Position numbers and translations under genes: made by a program
The notes under the pieces: model-generated
Seen by the model: only the letters and a program-made list of their open reading frames with translations
What the model was told of the DNA's origin: nothing
The model's database searches: none
From: Zopfochytrium polystomum
Lineage: Eukaryota > Chytridiomycota > Chytridiomycetes > Chytridiales > Chytridiaceae
Direction of reading: 5' to 3'
DNA length: 64,000 nucleotides
NCBI GenBank assembly: GCA_025765615.1
Contig: JAIVFJ010000033.1
Span: 283,501-347,500 of the forward strand
In this document: in pieces, positions 20,355 to 31,475 of the stretch
How positions within the stretch are numbered: the stretch's first letter is position 1
Layout: every line of letters begins with the position of its first letter

Positions 20355-21835
20355 GCTGGCTACCTCCTCGCCGTTAGGTGACCTGGATGGAACTTGAACC
20401 GACTGGCAGCTGCTAGAGGAGGGCGTTTTTGATGAGTGGTGGGTGGTGTTCAGTCTGAAGAGAGAGCAGCACAAATAGTCGAGTTGCGAGGTGGAGCGCG
20501 CGGCACGCCTATGACCAGCCACGGCGCTCGACTAATAGTTTTGGGGGGGTTGAGTGAGAGTTGGTGGGTGAGGATTGATTGATTGATGGGGGTGGAATCC
20601 TGCTTGCTTGCAAAAGGCGGGGAGGCGAGAAGAGCCGAGGACCAAGTTTCCACCAAAACAGAACAACAGCCTCTCGACAGACAGACAGACAGACAGACAG
20701 CCAGACAGACAGGCGCGTGAGAGTGCGTGTGTGTGTGTGTGATGGATTGGGAGAGCGACAGAGAGATCACTCAGTCGAAAGAAAGCAAAGAGAGCAGGAG
20801 AAAATTGGGACTGACTTGATGCAGGGCTTTGCGCTGTTTCCGTCGAAGACCGAGCGACAGGGCGGAAAGATCTTTGGGGAGAGAAGAAGGAGAAAATTGA
20901 AAGAAAAAACCGGATTTTCGCGGTCGCTATTGATTTATTGCTGGCAGAGCGAGCCAGACGCACAGACAGACCGTTGACCCCGCCGCACTTCGGACCGCCA
21001 CTCGGATAATTAGTTTTTGTCGCGCGCACTCTGAAAGCGAATGACCACCCTCCGGTAATTTTCTGATTTTTTACCGTGTGTTGTGTGACGAACAGAAATT
21101 TTCCAGCCAGAAGAAGGGAAGGCTGCGGCCGACAGAGAGAGAAGCAATCACTGGCCGTCCGACAGAGAGCGACACACACACACCCTTCAAACGAAAGGAA
21201 AAAAGAGGGAGGCGCAATGGGAATCTCTGTCTGTCTGCCTGTCTGTGTGGGTGGTTGATCCATGATTAGCCGCGAGAAGCAAGACATTTCCATTGCAACA
21301 AAAAAAAATTTTTTTCTTCAACATTTTCTGTTTCACACTCTTTTTCTGTTTTGCAAATCCAAGACCAAAATAAACAGAAGCAATGAGTTCTTTTCTGTAA
21401 TTTTGGGTTTTCGGCCATGAACAATTTGCAAGTTTTGCCTGAAATGCCTGGATTGACTGGTCAGTCCGTCGCCAACGAAAAAAAGGATGGCTTCCCATGC
21501 CCGGCAAAAAAAGAAAACGAATAGCAACCAACCAACCAAGGGTCCCCTGTGCGAAATTTCGGTATTCAAACAGTAAATAACAAAACAAGCAAACTTCAAC
21601 TGAGCGATACAACCCGATTTGGGCAGGAAGTTTCCGAAAGGGCCCTGAAGTATCAATCCTTCCTTGTCAAACGGACAGCCTTCGGCTGAATTTGACCAGC
21701 CACCTGCCAATCACGTGCATCAATTAAGAACTTACTTTCAAACAGCAAAGCATCTATTACGAATGCTCCGTCGATTCAACCCCACCAGCAAAAACTAAAC
21801 ACACACACTCGCACACGCAAACACGCGAGCCACAC
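20355..21835. other. Intergenic region with microsatellites
   Basis: About 1.5 kb without a credible gene. It contains CAGA-type tetranucleotide repeats at about 20677-20712, a TG run at about 20728-20741, a shorter CA run at 21173-21183 and CTGT repeats around 21228-21248. The reading frames listed here by an ORF scan are repeat-driven. Confidence 0.7.
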
Positions 21836-23468
21836 TCAAGATTCCCCCGTCGCGTCCTCGAGCCGCTTCTGCTGCGACCGCAGCAGCTCCCGCGCCTTGT
21901 CCCCGCTCACGCCTTCGCTGCTCAACAGCGTGCGCACCGCCAAGATCGTGTTCTTGGCGTTACCGGCTTTCACCCACACGCGCCCGTTCGACCCGGCCGC
22001 CACCTCGAACGGCATCTCTGCGCCCAGCGCTTGCAGGAACGGGTTCGTCCGCCGGAGAAGACTGAGGGGAAGAATGTATGGTAAGACAACCAAAACGCGA
22101 CCCGCGAACCCAGAAAAAATTGAAAAAAAATTTTTCAACCTTCCAGGATCAAAGAAACCACCACCCGACGCACGCCCTATGCACAAAATTCTCTCCCCCC
22201 CCCATCTTACCTCCTGCCTAGCCCCAACGAGCACCGCGCCACCCAACCGTCCTTCAGCTCGCCGAACCCGTCCGCCTTCCCCGTCGCCGCGCTCACGCAC
22301 TCCAGCTCGGGCTCCATGTCCTTGTTCGCCAGCGACACGCGCGCGTAAACAACCGCGCCGACCTCCAGCTGCGGCCGGTTGCGCTTCGTGGCGCCCTCGA
22401 ACGCAAGGTAGTTGAGCGACGCCGGGTGCGCGCCGCCAATGTCAACGCGGTAGGACTCGGCCATGCGCGCCGTGATGATGCCGATCACGGGTTCGTTCTG
22501 TTGCGGTGTGTACTAGGGACGGTACAAAGATTGTCGATGGCTGGTGTCGGATCTTTGCAGCGACAAGCAAAAAAAAAGAAAAAAAAAACACCGCTCAACT
22601 AGAGTCTACATACCCTCCGCTGCATGTTCTCCACAAAGTACGCGCTGACGCCATTCACAGTCTCCGTCGTCCTCAGCGCGCCCGCCTTCGTCGCCACAAT
22701 GACGGGGCCCTCGCGACCGCCTCTGTCCACTACGCGAAGCCCTGGCCCCACCACAGCTTTCGGCTGCTGCGGTGGCCCGTCTGCGTCCGCATCTGCCATG
22801 TCGACATCGCCGCTGTCCTCGTCGTCGTCGTTGTCGGCGTTTTTAGTGTTGACGACGTCGCCAGGGAGAACGACGTGGAGAGGGGCGGGCTTGGGGGTGG
22901 GCTCGGACGACGGCGCGGACGCGGCCGACGCTGACTCTGTGGTGGTGGCGGCTTTTGGCGCGGTCCGCTTTGTTGGCTGTTTCTTGTTGGTGGTCGTGGC
23001 GGGGGTGGCGGTGCTACCCTGATCTCCGAGTTCATAGGAGGACGTGACCGGTTTGGACGATTCCGCCCGCGCTGGCGACGGGAAGTGAAGAGCTGGAAAG
23101 GCCCGCGAAAGAGCTGAAACTACGCCGGTCGGGGGGGTCTGTGTCGGTTGTTGGGGTTGTTGGGCGAGGTCCCCAGGTTCGTCGGCTGCTGCTGCTGCTG
23201 CTGCTGATCCTGTTGCCTCCGGCGATGAGATCGACGCAGCCTGCGCGGCAGTCGAGCGTCCTGTAGTGGGCTTCTTTGATTGTTGCGCCGGCTGCTGCGG
23301 CTGCTGCTGCCGCTGCTGCTGTGCGGGTGTCGAGGCTGCGGCTGTGCGTCGCGGTGCTGCTTTCCCCGTGCTCCTGACATGGCAGCTTGCTCCCTTTTTT
23401 CTTTCTTTGTTTTGTTTGTTGTCAGCGCCTACCCTGCCTGACAAGGCGCGCGAGTTGCGTTTCGACAA
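21836..23468 (-). CDS. RRP40: RNA exosome cap subunit Rrp40 (EXOSC3) with N-terminal extension
   Basis: Rrp40 is an S1/KH cap protein of the RNA exosome. Exons complement(22614..23468), (22211..22512), (21836..22061) give up to 460 aa, against about 240-275 in the family. The core is clear: an NTD strand LHVVLPGDVV, GPGLRVV and VSAYFVENMQRRYTPQ; the S1 part NEPVIGIITARMAESYRVDI; the diagnostic ASLNYLAFEGATKRNRPQ; VSLANKDMEPELECV; and the KH part FEVAAGSNGRVWVKAGN. About 180 residues of Ala/Gln/Pro/Thr-rich sequence precede or split the NTD, including an acidic Asp/Glu insert. The most upstream ATG (23468) was taken; the true start could be further in. A poly(T) tract lies just upstream of it. 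Confidence 0.9.
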
Positions 23469-23503
23469 TTCCGGGGAGTTTGTCGCAAACGAATGAAAAG
23501 ACG

Positions 23504-23506
<3 letters not shown>

Positions 23507-23536
<30 letters not shown>
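23507..23536. repeat. Poly(T) tract
   Basis: About 29 consecutive T between the Rrp40 start and the P450-1 3' end. Confidence 0.95.
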
Positions 23537-23641
23537 CGTTTGCAATCAGTCTGTGACACTGTGGGAGACTCCAAGGGAACCACTACTCCTTCACTCATTC
23601 CAGGAACCAAATCCGCAATCCAGTGCGATGCCACAGCATCC

Positions 23642-25725
23642 TCAGCGCCGGGACACGGTCGCAAGCAGCTCGGATCCCTCCAGTGCAAGCGTCGCGGATA
23701 TCGAATACGACTTTCTGCCGCCGCCCCTCCCCACGTCCCGCACGTCAAACTTGAAACGCCGCAGCAGCTCGACGAGCACAAACACGACCTCAATCTCGGC
23801 AAAGCTCTTTCCCAGGCAAATCCTCGGCCCGGGGTTAAACACATTGTACGCATACGCCGACGGCGCGTGCTTCATCTCTAGCCACCGCTCGGGGCGGAAC
23901 TCGCGCGCGTCGTCGCCCCAAATCTTCTTCGACCGCCCCAGCGCGTACGGCCCCCACGTCACGCCCATCCCTTTCCGTACGCGCGTGCCGTCCGGAAACA
24001 CGTCGTCCGCGACCGCCTCCTTCAGGTTGTACGGCACCGGCGGGTACAGCCGCAGCGTCTCGTGCATCACCGCGTTCGCGTAGGCCAGGCCGCGCACGAC
24101 GGCGTACGAGACCGTCGCGCCGTCGTCGAGGCCCGCTGTCGCCGCGTCGATCTCGGTTACGAGCTTCTCGAGGACGGACGGGTGCCGCGCGAGCATCAGG
24201 AACGTCCACGTCAGCGTCAGCCCTGTAGTGTCGCGGCCGGCAAAGAGGAAGTTGATGAGGTTCGTCGACAGCTCGGCGCGCCCGATTGGGCTGCCGGTCG
24301 CGTCGGGCATCTGCATCATGTACCCTAAGAGGTCGTGCCGCGTCGGCGTCGGTGTCGTCGTCGTCGTCGACTGTGGGTCCGCCGCTGTGTCTTCGAACCG
24401 CCGGTCGACGATGCTGCGGCTAAAGGCTTGGATGACGGCGAGGTCCCGCCGGAACTGCCAGCCCTCGGGTGTGACGAGTTCGACAAATTTCGCGAATGGC
24501 ACTGCGAAGCGCTTGAGCATGCTGACTTGGGTGCGGTCGAAGCTGCGGGCGAATGGGGGTGGCTCTGGGGCGGTGAGACAATTGATCTCGGTCTGTTTTC
24601 GTTCATTCATTTTGGGTTTGCAGCGGGGAGGTGTAATTGAAATACAAATAGTTAAAAGACCTCAAAAACATCAACTTCAAAGAAAGCTAAAGGTGGTGCA
24701 CTCACTCCAAACGCAATCTTGCAGAAACCATCCATGGTAAATCGGAAGAACAGGTCGTTGAGATTCACAGCCTCGCCACTGTCCGCCGCCTTGTCCAAAA
24801 CCATGACTAGGTCGCGCATCTCTTCGGCAAACGCATGTTCCACAAAGTCCTTAAAGTTCTGAAGAATGTTTTGGAACAGTGAGCCCTGCAGCCCACTCCG
24901 CTGCGACGTCGCTATCTTTACCTTGACGTTGAAGATGTTCGCCGCGAGCTTTCGCTGCCTCCGCCATTGTTCGCCGTCAGAGTTGAAGATGCCGTTCGCA
25001 AGCAGGTCGTGGAAGTTTCCCCGGAAAAACACTCCCTGTTTTCAAAACGATCAGTCCAACGAGTTCGTGACCGATTTTTCATGTTCGAGTTCTCGAACCT
25101 ACCTTTTCAAACTTTTCAAAGTTTGCCCTTTGAAAGTGCTCAATAAGGACTGGGTCGTTTATCATGATCCCGGGCGGTCCGAGTATCGGCGCAAGAACGA
25201 TGGTTTCATCGTTATTTTCGTCAAAAGCCTCTTTTTTTTTGTCGTTGAAGACATTTGTCAAAGGGTTTGCCAGTGCACACGTTGTTGATAGAATTGAAGT
25301 GACCGTACCGGACCACATATCGTGTGAGCGATGCAGGTTGAACAACACATGCAGCGTGTTTCCAAAAAACGGCAAGTTTCCGGGAGCCCTTACGGTCCGC
25401 AGTTCGAGACGAGTTTGCAAAGGTTTTAGTCAGAGGAGGGACACAACCTGACGAGCACGTGTGGCGGGCTGGCCAGCTGGACCCCTTCCCCTTTTCCCCC
25501 GTTCCTGATGCCACAGATGCAAGTGTTGCGAAGGTAGCGAACAAAAAACAACTGAATGGAGAGCGCACCCCTCACCTCTTCAACTTCTTCCCAAAGATCC
25601 AGTCGGTGGGCAGGACAGTGTATTTCATCACCTGGTAGAGCGACACGGAGGCGGCGACGGCGACCGCAGCGATGGTGGCGGCCGATCGGATCTGGCTGGC
25701 TGTGGAGCGGGCGGACGGGGGCCAT
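23642..25725 (-). CDS. Cytochrome P450 no. 1 (one-base frame break after the start codon)
   Basis: Membrane-anchored P450 monooxygenase with six exons: complement(25576..25725), (25309..25388), (25103..25230), (24922..25035), (24706..24858), (23642..24592). Motifs: N-terminal anchor AAVAVAASVSLYQVMKY, proline hinge RAPGNLPFFGNTL, C-helix WRRQRK, I-helix AGRDTTGLTLTW, ExxR in HETLRLYPPVPYNL, the PERF-type FRPERW, and heme loop FNPGPRICLGKSFAE with the Cys ligand. This resembles the CYP4/CYP52/CYP86-like fatty-acid or alkane hydroxylase group; substrate is inferred only. The ATG (25725) is followed by five C (25717-25721); the anchor is read in the frame that four C would give. Corrected length about 524 aa. 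Splice sites are shared with the other P450s here. Confidence 0.9.
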
Positions 25726-27211
25726 TGTGGTAGAGAGCCAAAGGACTTGTGTTTGGTGCGCAGGCGTACTGTTGTCGGGCGGGGAGGGGGGGAGCGAAGG
25801 GAAGAGTTGCGTGCGGACGGTGCGCGTTTGTTTGGGGAAGAGCTTGCTTGAGAGAGTGTGTGTGTGCGTGTTTCATGCCGACTCGAAGGAGCGGCACAGC
25901 ACGAGATGGGTGGGGGAGGTCCGGGAGACAGGCATGCAGACAGACAGACATCCCCAAAAGGTCTCGTGCCACACACACTCTCTGTCTCGCTCTGTTGCCG
26001 GTTTCCGCTGTGTTGGCTTTTCAGGCAGCTGGAGACAGAGAGAGCACGGGGAGAGTCACCCACCACACACCGCCCGGCACGGAACTCGCTCGCAGGCTCT
26101 CGCCGCAAAGGAGCGAGCAGCAGAATTTGTTTGCACAAGGGGGCGGGCAATTGCAACACCCCATTAAATAATCAATCAGCCTGCATAGCCTGCATGACAC
26201 CAACACATGGGGGTAGCTGCACCACCGGCTTGACACTCGCTAAAAAAAAAACAAGTGGCATCAACTTTTTTGGCGGCCCATAATGCTGACTAACCTTTTC
26301 CTGGTCAAACAAGCAAGAGCGTGTCTTCCGCACTAGAGCCGTCCCTTGGGTGCAAAAGAGAAGCGAATCGAACCGATGGATGGATGGGTTCGCGCAAGCT
26401 TCTCGTTGAAATACGCCACTCAGAGCGCGAACTAAATAAATCCAAAGGAGGCACAAATTGGAGAACACTCACACTCACTCAACATCAGTCAGAGAAGTGA
26501 ACAGAGTACAAGCGCCGCGGCAAGTATCCCATTTGTGTTTGTTTTCAGAATGTGAGGTTGCGCAATTTTTTTTTTCTTGTTTGGCCGTGGATCCGCCCGC
26601 CACCGGCCGTGGTGCGTCGCAGAAGCAGCGAGGGTGGAAATCTCTCTCTCTCCCCCTCTCACTCTCTCACTCACACCCTGGAGGTGGCAATACAATGCTT
26701 CAGAACTGAAACATTTGGTTGGAACAGCGTTTATCGACGATCGTCGTGTGGAGGCCCAGCAAGGTGTTCCCTGTCTCTCTGACCTTGCACACCGCTGACT
26801 TGTTCGTCTTTTTTCTTTTTTTTTTTTTTTTTTTCTTCTCTTTGTTCTTGGTTCTTTGTTTTTATTTTTATTCACCCATTTTTGCCGTTGTCGCTTCCGC
26901 ATGCGCATATATATATATATATATTTTACGTTGACTCGGACGCTTTCCTTTGGACGAAGTCGGGCAAGCCGGACGGAACGATTGGACAGACAAGGCGGCA
27001 AGCATTGCAACCCATCGAAATAAAATAACCCCCCGCCGTACCGAGTGCCGAGCGACCTGGCGAAGAAATCCACCGTCGGTCGCCGCCCAACAACAAATTT
27101 TATGCCCGCTTTCCGTCAACATGAACTTGAATTGGCGCTTGCGACAAGTTGGATTCATTTGCCCTCAATCCAGGCCCAAAGGGTTGCGTCCGCCGCCGCC
27201 GCCGTCGCCGT
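25726..27211. other. Intergenic region with microsatellites
   Basis: Roughly 1.5 kb between P450-1 and the peptidase 3' end. It holds a T-rich tract near 26814-26834 and an AT dinucleotide run at about 26906-26924. No gene with coding support was found. Confidence 0.65.
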
Positions 27212-29542
27212 CTACGTCCTTCCCATCGAAACGTCTCCTCCTGAGGACGTACCGCATTCTGTTGACAGCAAAGCTTCCTCACCTTTTTTCGAATCAATCT
27301 CTTCTGCCGCGTTGGAGCTCCTCTTTTCGTCCCCGCGAGTAGCAAACGGGACAAGCACCCACTCCTCCCCAAAACCGCCGCGGATCTCGTCAATCCAGCG
27401 ACGCACCACGGTCTCAAGGGTTCCAAACCCAATCATCCCCGCACCGACCACCGCCTCGTGGAACGACGCCACGTCAAACAGATCGGGTCCGAGCTCCCGC
27501 TCGGCCGTCGCTCGCAGCTCCTTGATGCGAAGCTCGCCGACCTTGTAGCCGAGCGCTCGCGCGGGGAACACGGCGTACCGCTCCGCCTCGACGGCGATCC
27601 CATCGAGCGAGCCGGAGACGCGCGCCGTCATGTAGTCGATGCTGTCTTTGAGCGTCCAGCCGAACGCGTGGAGGCCGGTGTCGACCGCGAGGCGGCAGGC
27701 TCGGAGAAGTTCGTTTTCGAGTCTTGTTTTGCACCAGTTTAATTGGCGGGGGGGGGGGGAGAAAGCTGGAGCTTGCCTACCTGCCAAAGTAATCGAACGG
27801 ATCGCTCAGCATCCCCATCTCTTCGCCTGATCGCTTTTGGGCGTTACGCTTTTGCTTTACAAACTCCGCGCTGCGCAAATGCTTCATTTACCTAGAAATT
27901 CTGCGTAGAGACCCCATCCTTCCGAGTAGGCAGGATTCCCCATGAGCTTTCGAATGGTATGAGCCTTTGAGTTTTCCAGCGCGAGCGAAAACTGATGGTG
28001 GTGCCCCGGATTCGCTTCATGTAGTGCCACGGACGTCATGGTGTGTTTTGGGCTACGCATATGGAGGCCCACGTTTGCAAAAAAGGTCCCGGGAGTCGTT
28101 TCTGTTCCTTAAAGTAATGAATGCACGGAGAAACAAAAAGCATCAAAGCTAGGAATCGCCGTTTTCTCCAAACCCTCCACCTGCGTACCCGTCTGGTAGT
28201 AACCGGCCCCAGACGATGCCTCCGACTCCTCGGGAACCGGCCGCACCGCGCACGAAAACTTCGGAAACCTTGAAAACAATCCATCCATCCGTTCCCTCGC
28301 CCTTTCGACCACAAGCTGGTAGGCCGGAATCACCTCGGCCCGGTCCTGAAAATACAGGTGCGGGAACGTCTCGCGGTCCTGCAGCGCGCGCTGAAACTCG
28401 CGCACCGTTCCCGCGAACCCGACGCGCTCGCGGACGACGGTTTCCATCTCCTTTTCGATGCGAGAAACTTCTTTGCGGCCCAGCGCGTGCAGTTCCGCGG
28501 CAGTTGTTCCCCGCAGCGTCGTCGCTTCAAAGATGTAGATCTCGTACGCTCGCGAGTGGCCAGGAAGCCCCGCCAGCCCGTCCGACGCTCTCGCATGCGG
28601 CAGGTACTCGGCTTGTAAAAAGTCTCGAATATGCGCAAAGGCCGACTGCACCCCGCGAATGCCTTGAGTCAGATAGTCGGCGTCGCCGAGCAGCCGCTTC
28701 GCCTCAGCGCGTCGATTGAGCCCGCTGTCCTCCGCTGAAGACCTTGCCTGTAACTCGCAGAAATCAATGAGGCGATTGACGGAGAACGGGGGAAGAGTCA
28801 AGCCCGTTGCGATGCCCTCGCGGTAAATGTCCACTACATCGCTCAGTCGACCGGGGAGCTTCTCCAGACGTCTGCGGTAGTTGTGAAGATCCGTCGGTGT
28901 CTCTACAGGTTGAAAAGCCTCGATCGTCCAGGGAAGAGACGCTAGCGTTCCAGTAAAGTGGCTTTTAGACCCACATGGCCCCCATATCGACAAGCCGGGA
29001 CAAGAACGAATGGATGTCAAACCAAAAAAAAAGAGCAGAAAAGGGACCGGGTACGACAATTACCTGTTCCGGAGTAGTCTACCAAAAGCCCGCACCTCTT
29101 CCGGTTCGTCTTCCCAGCACAGCTGCGTGTCGCAAGCGTCGATTAGAAAGTCAAGGTCGGCCTTATCTTCCAGTGTATTACAAGCTGCATCGGCATCGTC
29201 GACCAGGTCTCTCGCTGCGGCCCGGATCGCGCGAAACTCGGTGGCGGCAAACGCTTGCATGTCTGGAGACTCATCAAAGACATCGTCCTCGTAGCGGCGC
29301 ACGCCAAACTGGTAGCACGTGTCTGCGAAAGCGCCGCGCAGACGTTAGGGAGATGGTCGAGCTTTTGAAAAAGGAACGGGTGGGAATGTGTTACATGGGT
29401 CCTGTCGGAAGACGACGTCACAGAATCGATCGTTCAGCGCGGCGATCTTGTTTGCCAGAACGCCTCTGCTGCATTCGCCGGTGGTTGGGACGCCGTTGGT
29501 GCCGGTGGCGATGGCAGTGGCGGTGATAATGCGTGCTGCCAT
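27212..29542 (-). CDS. DUF885-family zincin-like peptidase
   Basis: Six exons: complement(29395..29542), (29064..29322), (28189..28961), (27892..28101), (27781..27826), (27212..27722); 648 aa, typical for DUF885 proteins. The diagnostic zinc motif is SVALHEANPGHHHQF (HExxxGHH type; HE and GHH pattern of the family), preceded by PGTFFANVGLHMRSPKHT and followed by GNPAYSEGWGLYAE, where the Glu of SEGW is the expected third ligand. Other family landmarks: YRRRLEKLPGRLSDVV and GYKVGELRIKEL. Exon 5 is only 46 bp. Members are predicted metallo-peptidases related to M2/M32; the substrate is unknown. No clear signal peptide is visible at MAARIITATAIATG, though it is mildly hydrophobic. Confidence 0.88.
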
Positions 29543-29791
29543 GGTGCCGGGAGGATAGTCGTGCCGGCCTTGTCTGCTTGGTGTCTGTGGGCACAATCAA
29601 TCCCGCAACGTTGCCAGGACGCAGTTGGTGCTGCTCATTTCCCCGGCAATACTCGACCTTAGAGATTTAAAGCGCGGTGCTGTCCACGCCGAGCACGAGA
29701 GAAAACCTCCTTCGCGCAAGTTCCGGTTTCACTAAAATTCATCATGTACTGACTCCCACTTCTCTTCCAAGTGCATCCCAGAAAAACCACC

Positions 29792-30569
29792 CTACCCTTT
29801 GTCGGTCCTCCTGTCGTCGCCGGCCTCTTGATCCTGCACATCCTCCTCATCGTCGTCCTCCTCCGAAGACTCTTGGCTCTCGCCGTCTTCGCCTTCAATT
29901 TTTTCATCCTCCGAACCGTCCTCACCTTCTTCGCCGTCTTCGCTCTCTTCTTCAGACTCGTCCTTCCCACCCTCGTCCCCGTCATGTGGCCCATCTTCTG
30001 GAGCTTTTTCTGTTGTGCCGAGAAGAGTTCGAAGGAAAACGTTGAAAAAGGGTGTGTGAGTCTACGTGCGAACAAACAAGGAAAAAAAAAGGAAGAGGGG
30101 GCGTAACAAACAAGAAGAAAGTTACGTTTACGGCTCTTCTTCTTCTTTGGTTTCTTGCCGGGCTTCCCGTCTGTTCGCTTTTTGGGCGCTTTACCCGCGC
30201 TAGATCCACCCTTGCCCGGACGGCGCTTGCTTTTCTTTTTCGACGATTCTGTTGGAGGGCGACGACGGAAGGATTGCAGAGATTGGGAGAGTGCCGACAG
30301 CCAACGATCGAAAGCAGAGTACTTACTTCCAGGATGACCAGATCCAGCCGCCTTACCAGCGCTTACTGGATGGGATCGTCAGTCTCTTGCCGGGAACATG
30401 GCAAAGCGGGTGGAAACTTGCCGTTCAGACGGAGGTCCACGCCCGCGACTTCGACGCGCTCGGAGATGCCGACTCGCTGCTGCTGTGCTCGCACGTTGAT
30501 TGCGCCGGGCGCCCATTCCGGAACCGGGATAGAGCGCACTTCTCGTTCCAGGGAGTGGCAGACACCCAT
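29792..30569 (-). CDS. Small basic-then-acidic protein, probably nuclear, unrecognised
   Basis: Exons complement(30367..30569), (30126..30325), (29792..30009) give 206 aa. It begins MGVCHSLEREVRSIPVPEWA, has a short folded-looking part up to KYSAFDRWLSALSQSLQSF, then a very basic stretch (KKKSKRRPGKGGSSAGK, KKPKKKKSRK) and an acidic tail (EESEDGEEGEDGSEDEK, SSEEDDDEEDVQDQE). Intron 1 is only 41 bp but restores the frame exactly. The charge pattern is typical of nucleolar or chromatin-associated proteins and suggests nuclear localisation; that is inference. On the opposite strand the acidic tail mimics a hydrophobic ORF, which should be ignored. Confidence 0.6.
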
Positions 30570-31475
30570 GCTTGAAGGGTCAAGTCTAGGCTATTACGGC
30601 CGAGTGAGTGCGAGGATTGCAAATTGGTGGCTGCGGAGGAGGGGAGCGAGAGGATGGAGTTTGTTGGTCCACACACCGTGGCCTTTTTGCTCTTTATGTA
30701 AAGTGTTTCTTCCCCACTCCCGAGTGGTGGCGAAGCCATCCAACGACGAAACAAGAACGCGAAAAATTAGGAGCGAAGACAAACGGAGTTCCCCGATTTG
30801 GGCATCTGGCAAAGCGCGTTCTTCATGCGTGGCGTCGGGCGTCATTCGTGCAACGATTGACGAAAACACAACCCAGTTTCTCGTCCAGGCGTTGGAGATA
30901 AGGAAAAGCAGCGACTGTCCCGCACTGGGCGTCCAATCTTGTCGACTGAGGAGGTCGCGTGCGAGGCGAGGCGAGGCGAGTCGGCGTCACAAGGCGCCCC
31001 ACGCGCGTCCGCGGAGATTGGAATTTTTGGATCCAAGCAACAGCGTTCGCCCTCCCTGCGTGAAAGGCGCTTCGCCTTGCCGATTTCGCATGTTTGCCAC
31101 GTGCCAAGTTATACCCTACGCATTCGAAAATGAAACAAGCGCCACATCAACTGAACCTGGCCCCTCCTTTCCTTGCCTCCCACGCTAATTGTCGATGTCC
31201 TGAGAAGGGAACCTCAGCTTATTCGCCGTTTGCGAGTGCTTTAATCTTTTCTCCGATGTTTCGCGGGTGCGATGCGACTTTGGTAGCGGGATCGGAAGAG
31301 GGGAGCGGAGTTTGCCGAGACGTCGGGCAATGGAGCGAAATGGTTGTCTGGTATCCCAATGTAAGCGGCCAACAGCTCCGCAATCCACCCGCAGTGTGTG
31401 GGTTGAAAGTTGAAATTTTGAGAAGGTCAGCTTTCGTTCACACTCACATGCCCAAACGCGCCCTCTCTTCTCAAA
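30570..31475. other. Intergenic region
   Basis: About 900 bp between the basic/acidic protein start and the F-box-like gene 3' end. Reading frames exist on both strands but none has recognisable motifs or consistent splice structure. Confidence 0.55.

Noticed and set aside
29771..30106. Plus-strand ORF that looks like a membrane protein (Leu/Val/Phe-rich)
   Set aside because: It is the antisense of the acidic tail codons (GAG/GAC/GAA) of the minus-strand basic/acidic protein, whose splice phases are consistent.
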